Origin: Pristionchus mayeri
Lineage: Eukaryota; Nematoda; Chromadorea; Rhabditida; Neodiplogasteridae
Length of the DNA: 64,000 nucleotides
Assembly (NCBI GenBank): GCA_036245805.1
Contig: BTRK01000006.1
Span: forward strand, 17,268,365-17,332,364
Reading direction: 5' to 3'
The position numbers and the translations under genes are program-made. Under the pieces are notes generated by a model. The model did not search any database and was not told the DNA's origin. It was given only the letters and a program-made list of their open reading frames with translations. Position 1 is the stretch's first letter. Each line of letters starts with the position of its first letter. This document shows, in pieces, positions 1 through 11,771 of the stretch.

Positions 1-167
1 CTTTTCGCAGCCATTTCCCTGAGCTATCAATTACAGTACCCGTGCGCGTATCTCCCTTGATCTTTGATCTCCGTTTTTCAAATTTTGGCTTTCTATTGTC
101 GTTCAAGGAATAAATCCGGATATATCTTTAGTAGACGAAGTTCATTTTCCCTTTCCTCCTCCTTTAA

Positions 168-435
168 CTACGGTTGCGCGAGTTCTGATCGAATCGAACA
201 CAGCATTATTTGTCCAACCATTAATCTAAAGAAAGGAACGTAATTCGAAAACGGTAAAAAGTGATATGCCTCTCTCATACGAACCAGAGACTTGTAGTCC
301 AAGCAGCCGCATACTTTCTTCACGGTGCTGCTCTGAAGATCGTGGAAGTTGATTATCATTAACTGAAATGTACCGAAAATATAATTGCATTTTCGAGCCT
401 ATGATTGCAAACACAACATATGGGAGAAGAGTCAA
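168..435 (-). CDS. F-box-like domain fragment
   Basis: A 63-residue open stretch on the minus strand (Met at 359) reads MIINFHDLQSSTVKKVCGCL and continues DYKSLVRMREAYHFL. The spacing of leucines and valines and the LDYKSL core resemble the N-terminal F-box of nematode F-box proteins, the helix that binds Skp1 in SCF ubiquitin ligases. The reading frame stops at 168 and no further exons are obvious before the window edge, so the gene is partial or decayed. F-box genes also lie at 55.8-59.6 kb and 63.3-63.9 kb, which makes the call more plausible. The similarity is short and could be coincidental. Confidence 0.35.
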
Positions 436-740
436 CCTTTTGTAATGAGGCGACTGTCAACAAGACTTATAAAAGGAGGACTCGAGCAGAAACGCGCTTT
501 GCATCGCGATTACGATGGGTAATTATTCAAGGAGAGAAACTGAATGGGAACGAAGCGACAACGGCTCATAGTCAACATTCCATTCAGTTTTGCACTTCTC
601 TCACGCTTTATTGTCGTTGTCATCGACGATGCTATTATGAACCATGTGATTCAAGAGCTGGCATTCAAACGAACGGTAGGTCATCCTAAAAAGAATGTTT
701 CAGCGGTTACTGATGCTAATAGAGCGATGAATTTATAGGT

Positions 741-2724
741 ATATGAGAGGAATCGCGAGAGAATCGACCACGCCGCGGCGGTAGGAATCAAGTCTGTCCT
801 ATCCTGAAACAAATTTGGTGACAAGTACTTCAAATGATGCTCTTTCAAATGGCGTCGTCAGAATTTTGATATCGGTCGTCATCGTCGAGATTCAGAAGGC
901 CAAAGATGGCACTATCACTTTTCGATAGTCAAATCGCGCTCACTTAAATGATCATAATTCCCTTCAAAATAAAGATAGAAAGCCGTTCTTCTTTTCCAAC
1001 GAAAGCTACCATCATGCACTACAACTTTTATGCCGACGTCATCATTCCTGGACCACACCCTGATGCGGGGCGGTCGGGTGCACAAAAACGTTTGTAACTT
1101 TGGAAATCGGAAAAACGTTCTGAGTTTTCATGCTTAAGTTGTAGTCCATATATGTGCCTCACTTTTCGCCAAAAATGAAGGAAATCGGAGTATACACAAA
1201 AAAAAGCTCACACTTATGTAGAGCGGCCTGAAAATGACTTCCGGAGAAGAGAACTTCCGTACCTTCAACTGCCCTTATTTTTACTCAAAATCGTTCAAAA
1301 ACATCCAAAACAACATTTAAAAATGTTTCCGACCATAGTATAGCACTGTCATGGGCCATAAATGCTCACATTACCCAAAAATTGAAAATCGATATTTTGA
1401 CCTATTCCAACTTGGGGAGTGGGCCCTAATGCACTAAACGGGTTTCCAATAATGTAGAAATGTCCCTCTAAACTAGTCAAAGAAAGTGGGCACCTATAAA
1501 TATGATTTTTCATCTGACGAATTCAATGGAAAGCGCCAAACTGCACTTTAGGTAAAAGTAGACATAACGACCCGAGCCATGGCTAGAAATGTAGAACACG
1601 ATGAGCTGAACATTTCATCTGTTGAAAGTAAGTCTCTATCTTTTCGTTGAAGCGTGCTACAGAGCCTAGAATCTGGTAGCAAACGACGAAAGAGGCGCGC
1701 GGAGGAGCGGTAAATAGAGGGGAGGGAGAGGGAGGTCAGGCGGCGAGAGCGACAGACGGTCAGAGCGCGCGCTCTAGGGGGATTCTAGCCCTTTTCTTCT
1801 CAACTTCTAGGCTCTGTAGCACACTTCAAAGAAAAGATAGAGACTTACTTTCAACAGATGAAATGTTCAGCTCATCGTGTTCTACATTTCTTGCCATGGC
1901 TCGGGTCGTTATGACTACTTTTACCTAAAGTGCAGTTTGGCGCTTTCCATTGAATTCGTCAGATGAAAAATCATATTTATAGGTGCCCACTTTCTTTGAC
2001 TAGTTTAGAGGGACATTTCTACATTATTTGAAACCCGTTTAGGGCATTAGGGCCCACTCCCCAAGTTGGAATAGGTCAAAAGTAATGTGAGCTTTTATGG
2101 CCCATGACAGTGCTATACTATGGTCGGAAACATTTTTAAATGTTGTTTTGGATGTTTTTGAACGATTTTGAGTAAAAATAAGGGCAGTTGAAGGTACGGA
2201 AGTTCTCTTCTCCGGAAGTCATTTTCAGGCCGCTCTACATAAGTGAGAGCTTTTTTTTGTGTATACTCCGATTTCCTTCATTTTTGGCGAAAAGTTAGGC
2301 ACATATATGGACTACAACTTAAGCATGAAAACTCAGAACGTTTTTCCGATTTCCAAAGTTACAAACGTTTTGGTGCACCCGACCGCCCCGCACCAGGGTG
2401 AGGTCCAGGAATGATGACGTCGGCATAAAAGTTGTAGTGCATGATGGTAGCTTTCGTTGGAAAAAGAGAACGGCCTTCTATCATTATTTTAAAGGGAATT
2501 ATGATCATTTAAGTGAGCGCGATTTGACTATCGAAAAGTGATAGTGCCATCTTTGGCCTTCTGAATCTCGACGATGACGACAGATATCGAAATTCTGACG
2601 ACGCCATTTGAAAGAGCATCATTTGAAGTACTTGACACCAAATTTGTTTCAGGATAGGGCAAACTTGAATCCTACCGCCGCTAATCCCCTCAAATGGTAG
2701 ATTCTCTCGCGATTCCTCTCATAT
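741..2724. repeat. Long foldback element 1 (about 935-bp inverted arms)
   Basis: The sequence from 741 (TATGAGAGGAATCGCGAGAG) returns as its reverse complement at 2699-2724. Pairing continues inward to about 1676 on the left and 1795 on the right, leaving a loop of roughly 115 bases rich in GAGAGGG and GCGCGC. The arms differ by scattered substitutions and by a deletion of about 25 bases in the right arm, opposite 1373-1398. No transposase frame is present. It looks like a non-autonomous foldback transposon. A transcript across it would form a very long hairpin. Confidence 0.9.
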
Positions 2725-2835
2725 CAGGGGATCAGTCCTACGGATATTCAGTTTAAGTTATCTAATTTGGAAGAGTGTGTTGTCTGAAAAAAGTTTTTGA
2801 ATGCAGCATTGAATAAAATAGGAATTATCAGGACT

Positions 2836-3171
2836 AGAGTGTCGAAAGTAATCGACTTGTCATTTATTTTGAAAGTGACAAGTCATTTTCCATCAATCGT
2901 TTTCCAATCAACTTGTCACAAACAACGTAAAACGACTTGTCATTTTCGAGCGCTATTGGCAAGTCGCTTCATTCTTCTCACCCCGCGCTCGCGAAGCGGT
3001 GAAATGGAATAAATTCACAGCAAATTACGAGAATTGAAATATGTTTCACTTCGTTTAATTCGAAATCGACTTGTCGACTTGCCATTTTTGATTAAAATTG
3101 AGATCGACTTGCCAATAAAAAAATCATTTCGACTTGTCAAAGTCGCGTGATCAGTCACTTTCGACACTCAG
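2836..3171. repeat. MITE with reiterated CGACTTGTCA motifs
   Basis: Ends are inverted: AGAGTGTCGAAAGTAATCG on the left and CACTTTCGACACTC on the right. Between them CGACTTGTCA or its variants (CGACTTGCCA, TGACAAGTC) recur about nine times in both orientations, for example near 2851, 2876, 2908, 2932, 3065, 3074, 3104 and 3129. No coding potential. The subterminal motif array resembles transposase-binding arrays of some DNA transposons, but no family is recognised. Confidence 0.7.
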
Positions 3172-3228
3172 TGGGTAACTCCTACGCGCCAAGCCCAATT
3201 TGCGAGGGTTCGAATCCAGCTAAGTGCG
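3165..3228 (+). other. tRNA-derived sequence (A-box and B-box like)
   Basis: A B-box match GGTTCGAATCC lies at about 3209-3219 and an A-box-like CTCAGTGGGTAACTC about 35 bases upstream. The flanks do not form an acceptor stem, so it is not a functional tRNA gene. A relative with the same boxes sits in a MITE at 56.7 kb, and ACTCCTTCTTTAA at about 3416-3428 matches that MITE's terminal repeat. This suggests a tRNA-derived SINE or MITE family. Confidence 0.45.
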
Positions 3229-3536
3229 ATTCGTTGTTGCTGCTTTTCTCATTCATTTCAAATAAGCGCACTTTCGCCTGCGCTGAGGCCCGATCTTCTC
3301 ATTCTCATATCTCGTGATAGAGTCATCTGTGTCACTTCGGATAAAGTGATTTCTTATGGATTTGTGTCCTCTACGACAACCACTATTCCACACGCCCAAT
3401 CTATTTTTCGTGTTACTCCTTCTTTAAGTGTGCATATGTTTATGCTTGCTATTTTCTGTGTTTTATCGCACCCCACATCCAAGTTGTACATCAAGTCAAC
3501 CATCAAGTCAATCAAGTCAATCTGCAAGTCATTGTA

Positions 3537-4784
3537 TTAGGTTGGCGCGAAAGTCTTTGTCCATTTTTAAAAACTTGATTTCTTGGGGAAAGGAAAAGCA
3601 TGAGTTCAAATATACTTGTCCTCATTATTGACAATATGCGCACAACGCACCTACAATGTATGGACCCCCTCCCTTTAGAACCCGCCTGGGAGCGAATCAG
3701 AGAATTGCTTGGGATCAGACTCGTGACTTCCACGGTAATTGAATGCTCTATCTATAAGAACAAGGGCCAGGTCTTCGAAAAGCCAGTAATCAGACGGGGT
3801 CTAGTCAGGAGAATACGGGGGGTGTGGGAGAACCATCCATCCATATCCAGCCAGTGTCTGCTTGACTTGAATGGAGACCTGGGAACGGGGTCATTTTGCT
3901 GATTATACACTTTCTTGTCGTTTAGCTTTGAGCGATCGACTTCCAACTTGAAATTCTGTAGTTGTGCGACGTACTTGGCCCCGGTGATTACCATGACCTC
4001 AGGGAGTAGCTCCGAGTAAATCACGCCATCCACTCCCCACCACATTAGCATCATGTTTTTCTTGGGGTGCATGTCAAGTTTGGGGACACCCTGAGGAGCC
4101 CATCCTTCTCCAACCCGCTGAGCTCACATGTGGTTGTTATCGTAGAGGACCCACTCCTCATTCCCCGTGTCGAGCCGTTTAAGCCATCGACCCCCACCTC
4201 GGAGAATGAGAAAAGTAATGGAATCATCGGCTCGACGGTTATGCCTGGCTTGGATCAGTTCATAGGGTATTAATCGACCGATAAATTTCATATTTCCAAG
4301 AGATCTCAAGAGTTCCTTGGCAACGCTATGGTGGACTCTAAGTGCATTAGACATTTTAAGGCCACATTTAAATGGGTCCGTTTAGGCAGCTTTCTTCAAA
4401 GTCTCAAAATGTAACTAACGAGGTCTCCAAGACCACTCCCATTCATTGAGGGAAAAGTCGGCTTATTCGAAGCGATGGATCCAATTCCTGAAGGTGTTGT
4501 AGAGAGGGCATGTGTCTGATAAACATTCGTCAGTAGGTTCTCCGAATCCTTCATTGTGGTGTAGGATAGAGAGAGGTATATCATAATGTGTCGGAAGTGG
4601 GTCTCACCAGGAACATACATCGTTTCTCTACTAGAGCGTGACTGAAGGAAAGGGAATGGGGAGTTGTTTACTATAAAGGCCCATCACTGGCTGTTATTCA
4701 CTAGGAACGAGGGAACGCCAACGCGCACTTGCGACGAGCAGTGTTAAAACAAAACCATGGACAAAGTCTTTCGCGCCAGCCTGA
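3537..4784 (-). mobile_element. Mariner-type element, degenerate (1248 bp)
   Basis: Terminal inverted repeats TTAGGTTGGCGCGAAAGTC and its complement bound a 1248-bp unit flanked by TA duplications (3535-3536 and 4785-4786). The transposase runs on the minus strand in broken frames. A second copy of exactly the same length lies at 57579-58826 with diverged TIRs. Length, TIRs and TA target all match Tc1/mariner elements. Stops and frameshifts make it non-autonomous. Confidence 0.92.
3752..4354 (-). pseudogene. Mariner transposase remnant
   Basis: Open pieces on the minus strand resemble the mariner DD34D transposase. A helix-turn-helix-like N-terminal piece (LRVHHSVAKELLRSLG, near 4315) is followed by TGNEEWVLYDNN (near 4150), where the family has TGDEKW with the first catalytic Asp, and by the MHPKK..MMLMWWGVDGVIY block (from 4072). 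The first catalytic aspartate is Asn here and the frames are split by stops, so the enzyme cannot be active. No host function is suggested. Confidence 0.85.
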
Positions 4785-4786
4785 TA

Positions 4787-5370
4787 TATGAGAAGGAGAA
4801 TCTTACAAAGGATGAATCTCACAATGATTCACAGTAAAATATATACAAGGATTTGTAATCTAACCTTATCACTTTTTTACCGGATGTTATTTCAATCTTC
4901 TCATTTCAAAGCAGATAACACTCAATTTTGCTAGATTGTCTTGACTGGGTGCTGCAACTTGGTAACCTGGTGAAGAAACTGCAAATTCGATATTTTGGAA
5001 CGGATCTAAATCCATGTTTTGAAATTTGATGTTTTTTCACGGTCGTCGCCATCTCATTATTTATGGAAGTTCTCGAATTGATCTATCTTTTTATTAAGAT
5101 TTATTCTTGCATGTACAGCACATTGATACAACGGATTAAGATGATTATCTTCACTGGGGTAGATATATGGGCTTACAAGAGATCAATGGGGGTAGATACA
5201 TGTGTAGATAGATGAGGGTAGATTAATAGTAATGGGGTAGATCATTGAGGGTAGTTCGATGGGATCAATCAATGTGATCGATAAGTGGAGTAGATGGGGT
5301 AGATGGGTTTAGAAGATTGACGGGTAACTGTCAGAGGATGACTGGTGGGCTGGAGGAGTGGGCTCTACTA
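4787..5370. repeat. Intergenic, with degenerate GGGGTAGAT repeats (5155-5315)
   Basis: No gene seen. From about 5155 to 5315 the motif GGGTAGAT recurs roughly ten times at irregular spacing, mixed with GATCAATGGG. It is a decayed simple repeat or minisatellite lying between the mariner at 3.5-4.8 kb and the MITE starting at 5371. Confidence 0.6.
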
Positions 5371-6267
5371 TCAGGTTGGTCCATAAGTTTCTGACTATTT
5401 TCATGTTCGGACATTTCGACCCTCCCCGTCCAACGCATTCAGTCAATCAACTAATGGTTATGCATAGTTGATGAAGGCTTAGGAATACTTTTTCCGCGAT
5501 GCAATATCGGGCCAATTCGATCAGCAAGGATGACACTATTCAGGGTCAAAATTTACTTCGTGCTTGATTTTCAATACTTTTCAATTGATCGTAACTCGAA
5601 GGGCAGAAGTGATTGAGACAAAAGCGATGGAATGTTGAGAAGCCTATTACGGGGGCATATAATTTGACACTTCGGAAGTTCTGCTCCTCTGAATCCCCGC
5701 TTAAAATTTTGGCCAAATCAACAAACTACGCTAATTGAAAAACGCTTGTTTTATATTTTCTGGCACTGTACTCATATAGATCGACCTCGAGAGCTCAATA
5801 GTGGCTCATTATTTTTTACCTTCCTATCTTAGTACAGAGTTATGTTTAGGAGCAGATTCATAAATCAATAGGTAATTGGGATATTTCGGAACTGCGATGT
5901 AGAAATTGAAACATTGAAATCAGCACGTTTTGCTGTTTCTCTCTTCTCACTCGCAATGAAGACCGAGTTCTTCACGTTTAACTGAACAAGCAACTCTTGC
6001 CCTACTACGTATATATTGGGCATCTTCAGCAGGTCTCAAGTATTTGAGAAGTTGAGCTCAAGCAAAAACACCGAAAAACGCTATTTTCGGCAGTTTCGAT
6101 ATGAAAATAATGTTCTCACGTTCAATAACCGCTATATTCAATGTAAATGATTTACGGTACTCCACCACTACTGACGTCACTAAAACTATAGAGGAATTGC
6201 AGGCAATCGAAATAGGCCAGGAGAAATTATGAAAAATAAAAAGTCAGAAACTTATGGACCAACCTAA
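5371..6267. mobile_element. Mariner-like MITE (897 bp), TIR TYAGGTTGGTCCATAAG
   Basis: The left end TCAGGTTGGTCCATAAGTTT is mirrored by AAACTTATGGACCAACCTAA at the right end, with TA duplications outside (5369-5370, 6268-6269). There is no transposase frame. Elements of almost the same length (896 and 899 bp) with related TIRs occur at 29263 and 52204. The right end overlaps the stop codon of the chemoreceptor-like gene (see findings). Confidence 0.88.
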
Positions 6268-9200
6268 TACTTCCAGGCTTTGTCGAGCTCGGCAAAGTAG
6301 GCAGAGCCTTCATTGGATACTGTAGTCTGCTTGGGCTGGGGGTTGATTCTCTTGCGGCAGCAGCACAGCAGACGGGCTGCACGACGACGGAGAGGCCTGA
6401 AGACGAGAAAGGTAAGGAATAGTGATGACAAAAAGGCTTTTCAAGCCGGCTTGAAGCCGGCTTCAACGCGGAATTTCAACGGCGAAGCCGGTTTGGAGGC
6501 TCATCCAAGCCCGCTTGTCGTGTCCGTTTTGTCATCACTACTAAGGATGTTCCAGATAACGAACAACAACTTTTCATAACTTTTTATATTGGAACTCTTC
6601 ATTTCACGAACACTCTCTCCAGTTAGACTTCGCATTGACATGCACGAAATGTCACGTCTGCCTTTTCTCCTTGTCGCCCACCTAACATCATTCAATATCT
6701 ATTGCTGCAAGTATTTCCCTCTCCTCTCATCCGACTTATGATTGTTAACAGAAAATCCCGTGAACCATGTGACCTGTTTTGTAACATCATCCTTCTCTCT
6801 CATTCCCACAGCATGAACTTATCTTTCCTACTCTGTAGTAGAGGAGGTCTGGGAAGAAACTATAAACTCTCTGAATCAAACTGAACAACAATTAGTTTCC
6901 ATCCATCCCAGACAGCTAGAGGATTTGAATAGAAATAGACTTCGTGTGAAATGACGGTGTCTCGGAATTATACGCGTTTATAGCATCCGAAGGAAGACGA
7001 AATCTACGGTGTACCCAAAGTGACTAATGTAGCCTACAGTGTACCCAGAACGTATTACGGTAGCCTCCGTACGCCCTAATTCCTAGGAAATGCACTCACT
7101 TGTGTCTAAGGAGCAGCAGAAGGCTCCAACTAAGAGCGTTTGTGGTGTTGAGCTGAAATGGTGAATTGTCGATTATCAGCCATCCATTTCAAGCCAACAA
7201 TTCATAATAGGAATGCCTAATTTGTGCTTCATGAACTCACGGCGTAGTAGATGCTCATTCTGAGCATGTAGGGCGTCGAGTCGCCAACGAGTGCGAACAC
7301 CCACACAATCGTCGCGCATCCGAGCTGGAATGGAGGAGAATCAAGGGAGAGACTAGATAGTTCATGGTAACCTAATACGATTGTGGCCATATCTCTTTCA
7401 TTCATTCATTTTTATCTCTTTCATTCATTCATTTTAGAAGATCGGAATGATATGGAAATGAAAAGGTAACCTTGGTGAGGAAGGAGACAACGAAGATGGG
7501 CATGAGCGCTTTGAAGAGGGCCGACGCGTCTCTCATCTGAATATAGCTCAGTCTCTACGAGTAGTCATCATCAGGAAGATTTTAAAGTATTTTCAACATA
7601 TTTTCTAACAATTAAGGAAATGAAAAGTCGACGCGAAAGAACTCGAATAATGGCAGTCTCTTGAATTGTGATTGTGGTCTGCAGTTGAGCTCAGAAGCCA
7701 AATAAAATTCAATCCCTTCACAAAACAGTCCGATAATCGCACTCCTCTCCCCTCTTCCCCCAAGGTTCCCTGATCAGATAGTAATACCTTTGGACTGCGT
7801 AAATAAGTTCCTGTATCTCCTCACCTGATGCCTTTCGTCGAGGGAATGCGCGAGGAAGTATCGATTCTTGGTATACTTCATGCAGCAAAGCGAGAGGACG
7901 AAGGCGACCACGTCGAAACCTTCCAGAGAGAACAGCAGGGCGATCTTCAGTGACGCTGCAAAAGTCGGGCGTTAGAGAGGCTACTCTATTCTGCACTCAT
8001 TTAAACCTTTCCTTTTAGTTCATCATTCTATCAGGTTGTCCAGAAAGTAACGCTCGATTTTGAAATTTTCGATTCTAAGATGCCATATCTTTTATTGCCG
8101 CCTGATTATCATATTGCTAAATATGTTCGTTGAATTCATGAATACTCTTTCCATCGCACATTGGTTCAAGCCTGTCCAATTGGTATTGAGGCCACATGAT
8201 GAAGTCAAAGGTACATCAACAAAGGGTTGAACTGATTACGTTTTGGGCCAACATTCCATGGATAGCTTTAACAAGGCAAATATTATGTCACATGCGAAAA
8301 GTACTACTTACGGATATTACAATACAACATTTGAATCTAGTCTGCTGCAAAAGGATTGCTCGAAAATATACTCATGTTTTAACTTGACCCTACCTGAACC
8401 TCAATAGAAATACTTATTTTTACCGCGTATCCGGCACAATAGATGTATCGATCTCAAATGTAGCAAAACGAAAAGCGCTTCCCACGATTAACTGAAAACT
8501 GTGTTTATATGAAGATATAATACTTCTACCAAAACATGCTACCTTCATCAACCTGAAATCAAAATTTGAACATCGAAATGCGAATATTTCAGAACTTCAT
8601 GTTTCGATCATTGATGAAAAGTCCTAACTTTTGTGGTTAATTGTCAAAGCAACTCTTTATCTATCCGTACTCGGCAGGGCTAAGTCAGCGGAATGCTCCC
8701 ATTTGAGGAAATGTATTCGTTCACCGAACAACAAAAGTCGAAATTTTGACTATGTTGGTATTTATTCAATAACACTGAAAATCTACGTTTCCTAAAAGTA
8801 GAAAAGGCATGAGTTCACATGTTTCTCTGTAATATTTGCACCATAGTATATCTTGAAAGCAGGCAGGAACGACCTCAGCCCTATTTTTTTAGAGAGAACT
8901 ACCTACGGGCTTCTTAGTCCGCTATGTGAGATTTTACTGCTATTTTCCCCTCAAAATATGAGAAGCAGAAAATATTTTAAGAAAAATATGAAAATATCAA
9001 TTTTGATAAAACTTGGATTTTACGGATAAGCTAAAGGCATGATGCCATTCGAACATATGTATATATTGCACAAGTAAACCCCTACTACATGTTACCGAGG
9101 TAGCTTGAAATCTTTAAAGAAAAGGATTTTACGCGAGCTCAAACATCATGTTTCAAATGGAGCGTTACTTTCTGGACAGTCTAATACATTTTCCCACTCT

Positions 9201-10575
9201 ATCCCTTTCCATGCAGGATTCTCGCATTTGCACATCATATCACACTCTGTTTTCCTTCTATCAGATTTAAAAACAAGCGAAAGCATCTACTCCTCTTCCC
9301 CTCAGAATTCTGCACTAAGACACGCATCCCGATGAGTAGCTATCACACTTGCCTTGCACTCTCTGTTTATCTCTGATGAGAGTAGCAACGAGAGTTCGAG
9401 AAACGATGCCACAATCTCTTCATTCTAAACACTCTCTCACCGCTCGACAAACCTCGAGAGTTTGTGATATGAAGAGATGAAGCATCTTTATCGAGCTCTA
9501 TTAGCAACCAGGCCTCATTTCCGTGCAGAGCGTATGCGTATCCGCCAGAGAACAGGACAATGAAGGTGATGACGACGCCAATCACGAGAGGATGAATGGG
9601 CTTGTTCTTTCTGCAAAATTCTTCGATAACATCTCGCTTTCCACCCCCAGAATCGCGCTTTCCCGTTTGCACTCCACTACGTTCCCTCGTCAACAAAGTC
9701 GAAAAATCGGGCATAATCAAGACGCACTTTCAGGTTGAAATTTATGTTTTCTGTGTCTAAGAATCCAGGCCTATCCCCTGGTCATTCCGGCGTTGTAAAA
9801 AGGAACTTGCTTTATGATGCAGCGGACGGTGGAGAATCTTTCCGTGACGAGGGCGATTTCGCCTGCGGAGACGACCATGTAGCCTGTCTCGTGGAGGGAG
9901 GAAGAGAGTTTGTAGAGTACTGCAACACGTTTTCTTGGGGTTGGAAGAAGACCCTTCCTCAAGCATTTATTTCCAAGACCAGAAGTTTCTTCTTACAAGT
10001 TATGTTAGAGTGCTCAGAGATTTGTAAATGAATATAAAACTACTTCTATGGAATTTTAGGAATTTTACTAACCTTGGAACCCCTCGGAACACTATAAACC
10101 TGCATCTAAAACAGCAAAGAGTTTCTCGTCTCATTTCCCTAACTTTCGCTTCTCGACGAACTCACGGTCGAATCCAGTGACTACGTAGGGGTTGAACTCC
10201 CGACGGCTGATCCACCATCCGCTCTTGATGAGTTGGGCTACGAGGATGCACATGTGTCCGAGCATGATGAGCATGAGAAGGAACCTGAACACGATAATGG
10301 CCTTAGAAGCAGACATGTCGATTTGATTCATCGCCCTTTGATATGGTTTCTTGTTCTGCTTAGGAGATGAAAGAGCGAGTAAAGTGAGGAGAGGCAAAGA
10401 TTGTTTTTGGCAAGTTGGTCATGTAGGATGAGCTAGAAAGCACTAACTTGCAATTCGTCGACTCCCACTGTTGACGAAGGATGATGAACGAAGAGAAGAG
10501 GAGGATGGTGAGCGCCACCAGAGAGAAGCCCGCTTGAAGAACGAACAAGATGGGAACTTCATCGAGGAACGACAT
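6264..10575 (-). CDS. 7TM serpentine chemoreceptor-like protein (Sra/Srab/Sre type)
   Basis: A multi-exon minus-strand gene. Exon 1 (10575-10448) starts MSFLDEVPILFVLQAGFSLV, a first membrane helix. Later exons are 10356-10166 (helix ending LGHMCILVAQL), about 9933-9807, about 9610-9480 (helix VIGVVITFIVLFSGGYAYAL), 7955-7825, 7536-7471, 7324-7241, 7152-7100 and 6396-6264. The third-helix segment carries ALVTERFSTVR, matching the conserved ER-x-x-x-T of the Sra superfamily. MKYTKNRYF..LDERHQ followed by ALFKALMPIFVVSF fits its loop and sixth helix, and the tail is basic and Cys-rich. The likely role is a chemosensory GPCR in neuronal cilia. Phase does not close cleanly at two central junctions (10166 and 9807), so an exon is missed or the gene is damaged. 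The last codons TAT TAG come partly from a transposon end. Confidence 0.68.
8031..9184. mobile_element. Mariner-like element (1154 bp) in a receptor intron
   Basis: The left end TCAGGTTGTCCAGAAAGTAA and the right end GTTACTTTCTGGACAGTCTAA are inverted repeats of about 30 bp flanked by TA (8029-8030, 9185-9186). The interior is AT-rich without a usable transposase frame. It lies inside the large intron of the chemoreceptor-like gene between exons near 9.5 kb and 7955. Confidence 0.85.
9412..9478. repeat. CTCTCTCRCC hairpin family member
   Basis: An imperfect palindrome with ATCTCTTCATTC on one side and TGAAGAGAT on the other around ACACTCTCTCACCG. It is one of roughly ten such hairpins in this window (others at 11017, 18050, 34285, 34421, 41566, 42249, 42379 and 61815). 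Confidence 0.5.
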
Positions 10576-11016
10576 ATTCTCAAGTCCTGAAAGTCACTCG
10601 GAGTTTCAGTGTCGCATACATCACCTACTTTGCGTATAAAAACACTCCTCCGAATTGAACAAGCTCAATAATCTACTAATACTATAGTGAGCTGCATGGC
10701 AAAATGAGCGTTTATGCTCGGAAAACCAAAAACAAGGAATCCTAAGCTCTTCTATGAAAACATAGGGAGATGGGTAGCCTGGTACGGATTTCAAATGGGA
10801 GATGAACGAATGAAAGGTTCAACGAAGTGAAGAGAGTAGCTGGAAAACGGGAAGGATGGGCGAAAAAGGAATATGGGAAGAGGAGAGTTGAAACATTAAA
10901 CACTGCGAGATCAGGTGCATGAGGTCGGTATGCGAAGTTGGACAATGGGAGGACACGGGAAAAACACGGGAAGGTGTGGCAACGCTAACTCTGAGTCAGT
11001 GACAAGAGCAATGATC

Positions 11017-11093
11017 TGACTCTCCCCATATCACACACTATCTCGCCGGTTAGGGAAAGCGAGAGATCATGAGATTTGGAGAGAGTCATACGA
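11017..11093. repeat. CTCTCTCRCC hairpin family member
   Basis: GACTCTCCCCATATCAC with ACTATCTCGCCGG pairs with AAGCGAGAGATCATGAGA and GGAGAGAGTC. Same architecture as the other dispersed 60-75 bp hairpins. Confidence 0.5.
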
Positions 11094-11579
11094 TTACTCA
11101 GTGAGAGATGCGTATGCAGTATACGAGGAGATAGGACAATGGATGAACGGGAAGACCAAGAGATTCAAGACCAAGAGAACGAATTGGGGGAATGCAAGAC
11201 TTCTATGGGTACAAGGTTCTGTTGATTCCTTGATTCCCAGATATAATTGTTTTCCATCCCTCTACCAACTCTCACTCAGAACGCCAAACGGCGCTTAGTG
11301 CATTGGAATGCTCTTACGAGGCCCCTTCGACTGGCACGTTATACGGTAATGGATGAGTCAATACGTTGAGCGGGAGCAGGTGTAGTGATCAACATTCGAA
11401 TGTTTCTCCTCCTCCTTCCCCAGTTTTTAATCAGGCAAAGCCGGATTAGAGGCAATATTGGCTTGCCTCCCTTCCCAGAAACTGCGAGCCTGATTGAGTG
11501 AACGGATGATTAGTTGCTCGTCGTCCACAGCAGAGTGCAGCCCGATCAAACAACATCAACAATGCATTTGAGTACAATG

Positions 11580-11673
11580 CGAGAGCACCACAGCGTATGA
11601 AGTCTATCGATACTTCATGAACAGGACGAGAGCACCACAGCGTATGAAGTCTATCGATACTTCATGAACAGGG
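11580..11673. repeat. 47-bp tandem repeat, two copies
   Basis: The unit beginning CGAGAGCACCACAGCGTATG is repeated perfectly at 11580-11626 and 11627-11673. Each unit contains the palindrome ATGAAGTCTATCGATACTTCAT. It sits just downstream (in transcription sense) of the Thr/Pro repeat gene. Confidence 0.9.
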
Positions 11674-11771
11674 TGCAAGGGTATGAGGAGGAAATGCTTT
11701 ATTATTAAAATGCATTATTATTATTATGGAAATAAAAAAATATGGAAATTAGCATATTATTATTACATTAT

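Larger units (their letters stand above)
10576..11771. other. Intergenic region
   Basis: No convincing gene on either strand. It holds a CTCTCTC/GAGAGAG hairpin at 11017-11093 and a two-copy 47-bp tandem repeat at 11580-11673. The short open frames here lack splice-linked context or family resemblance. Confidence 0.5.

Noticed and set aside
2836..3171. CRISPR-like array of CGACTTGTCA
   Set aside because: Eukaryotic context, motif only 10 bases, both orientations, irregular spacing and inverted ends. A MITE fits better.
10742..10945. 67-residue minus-strand frame upstream of the receptor
   Set aside because: No splice link to the receptor and no family pattern. It overlaps low-complexity GA-rich spacer.
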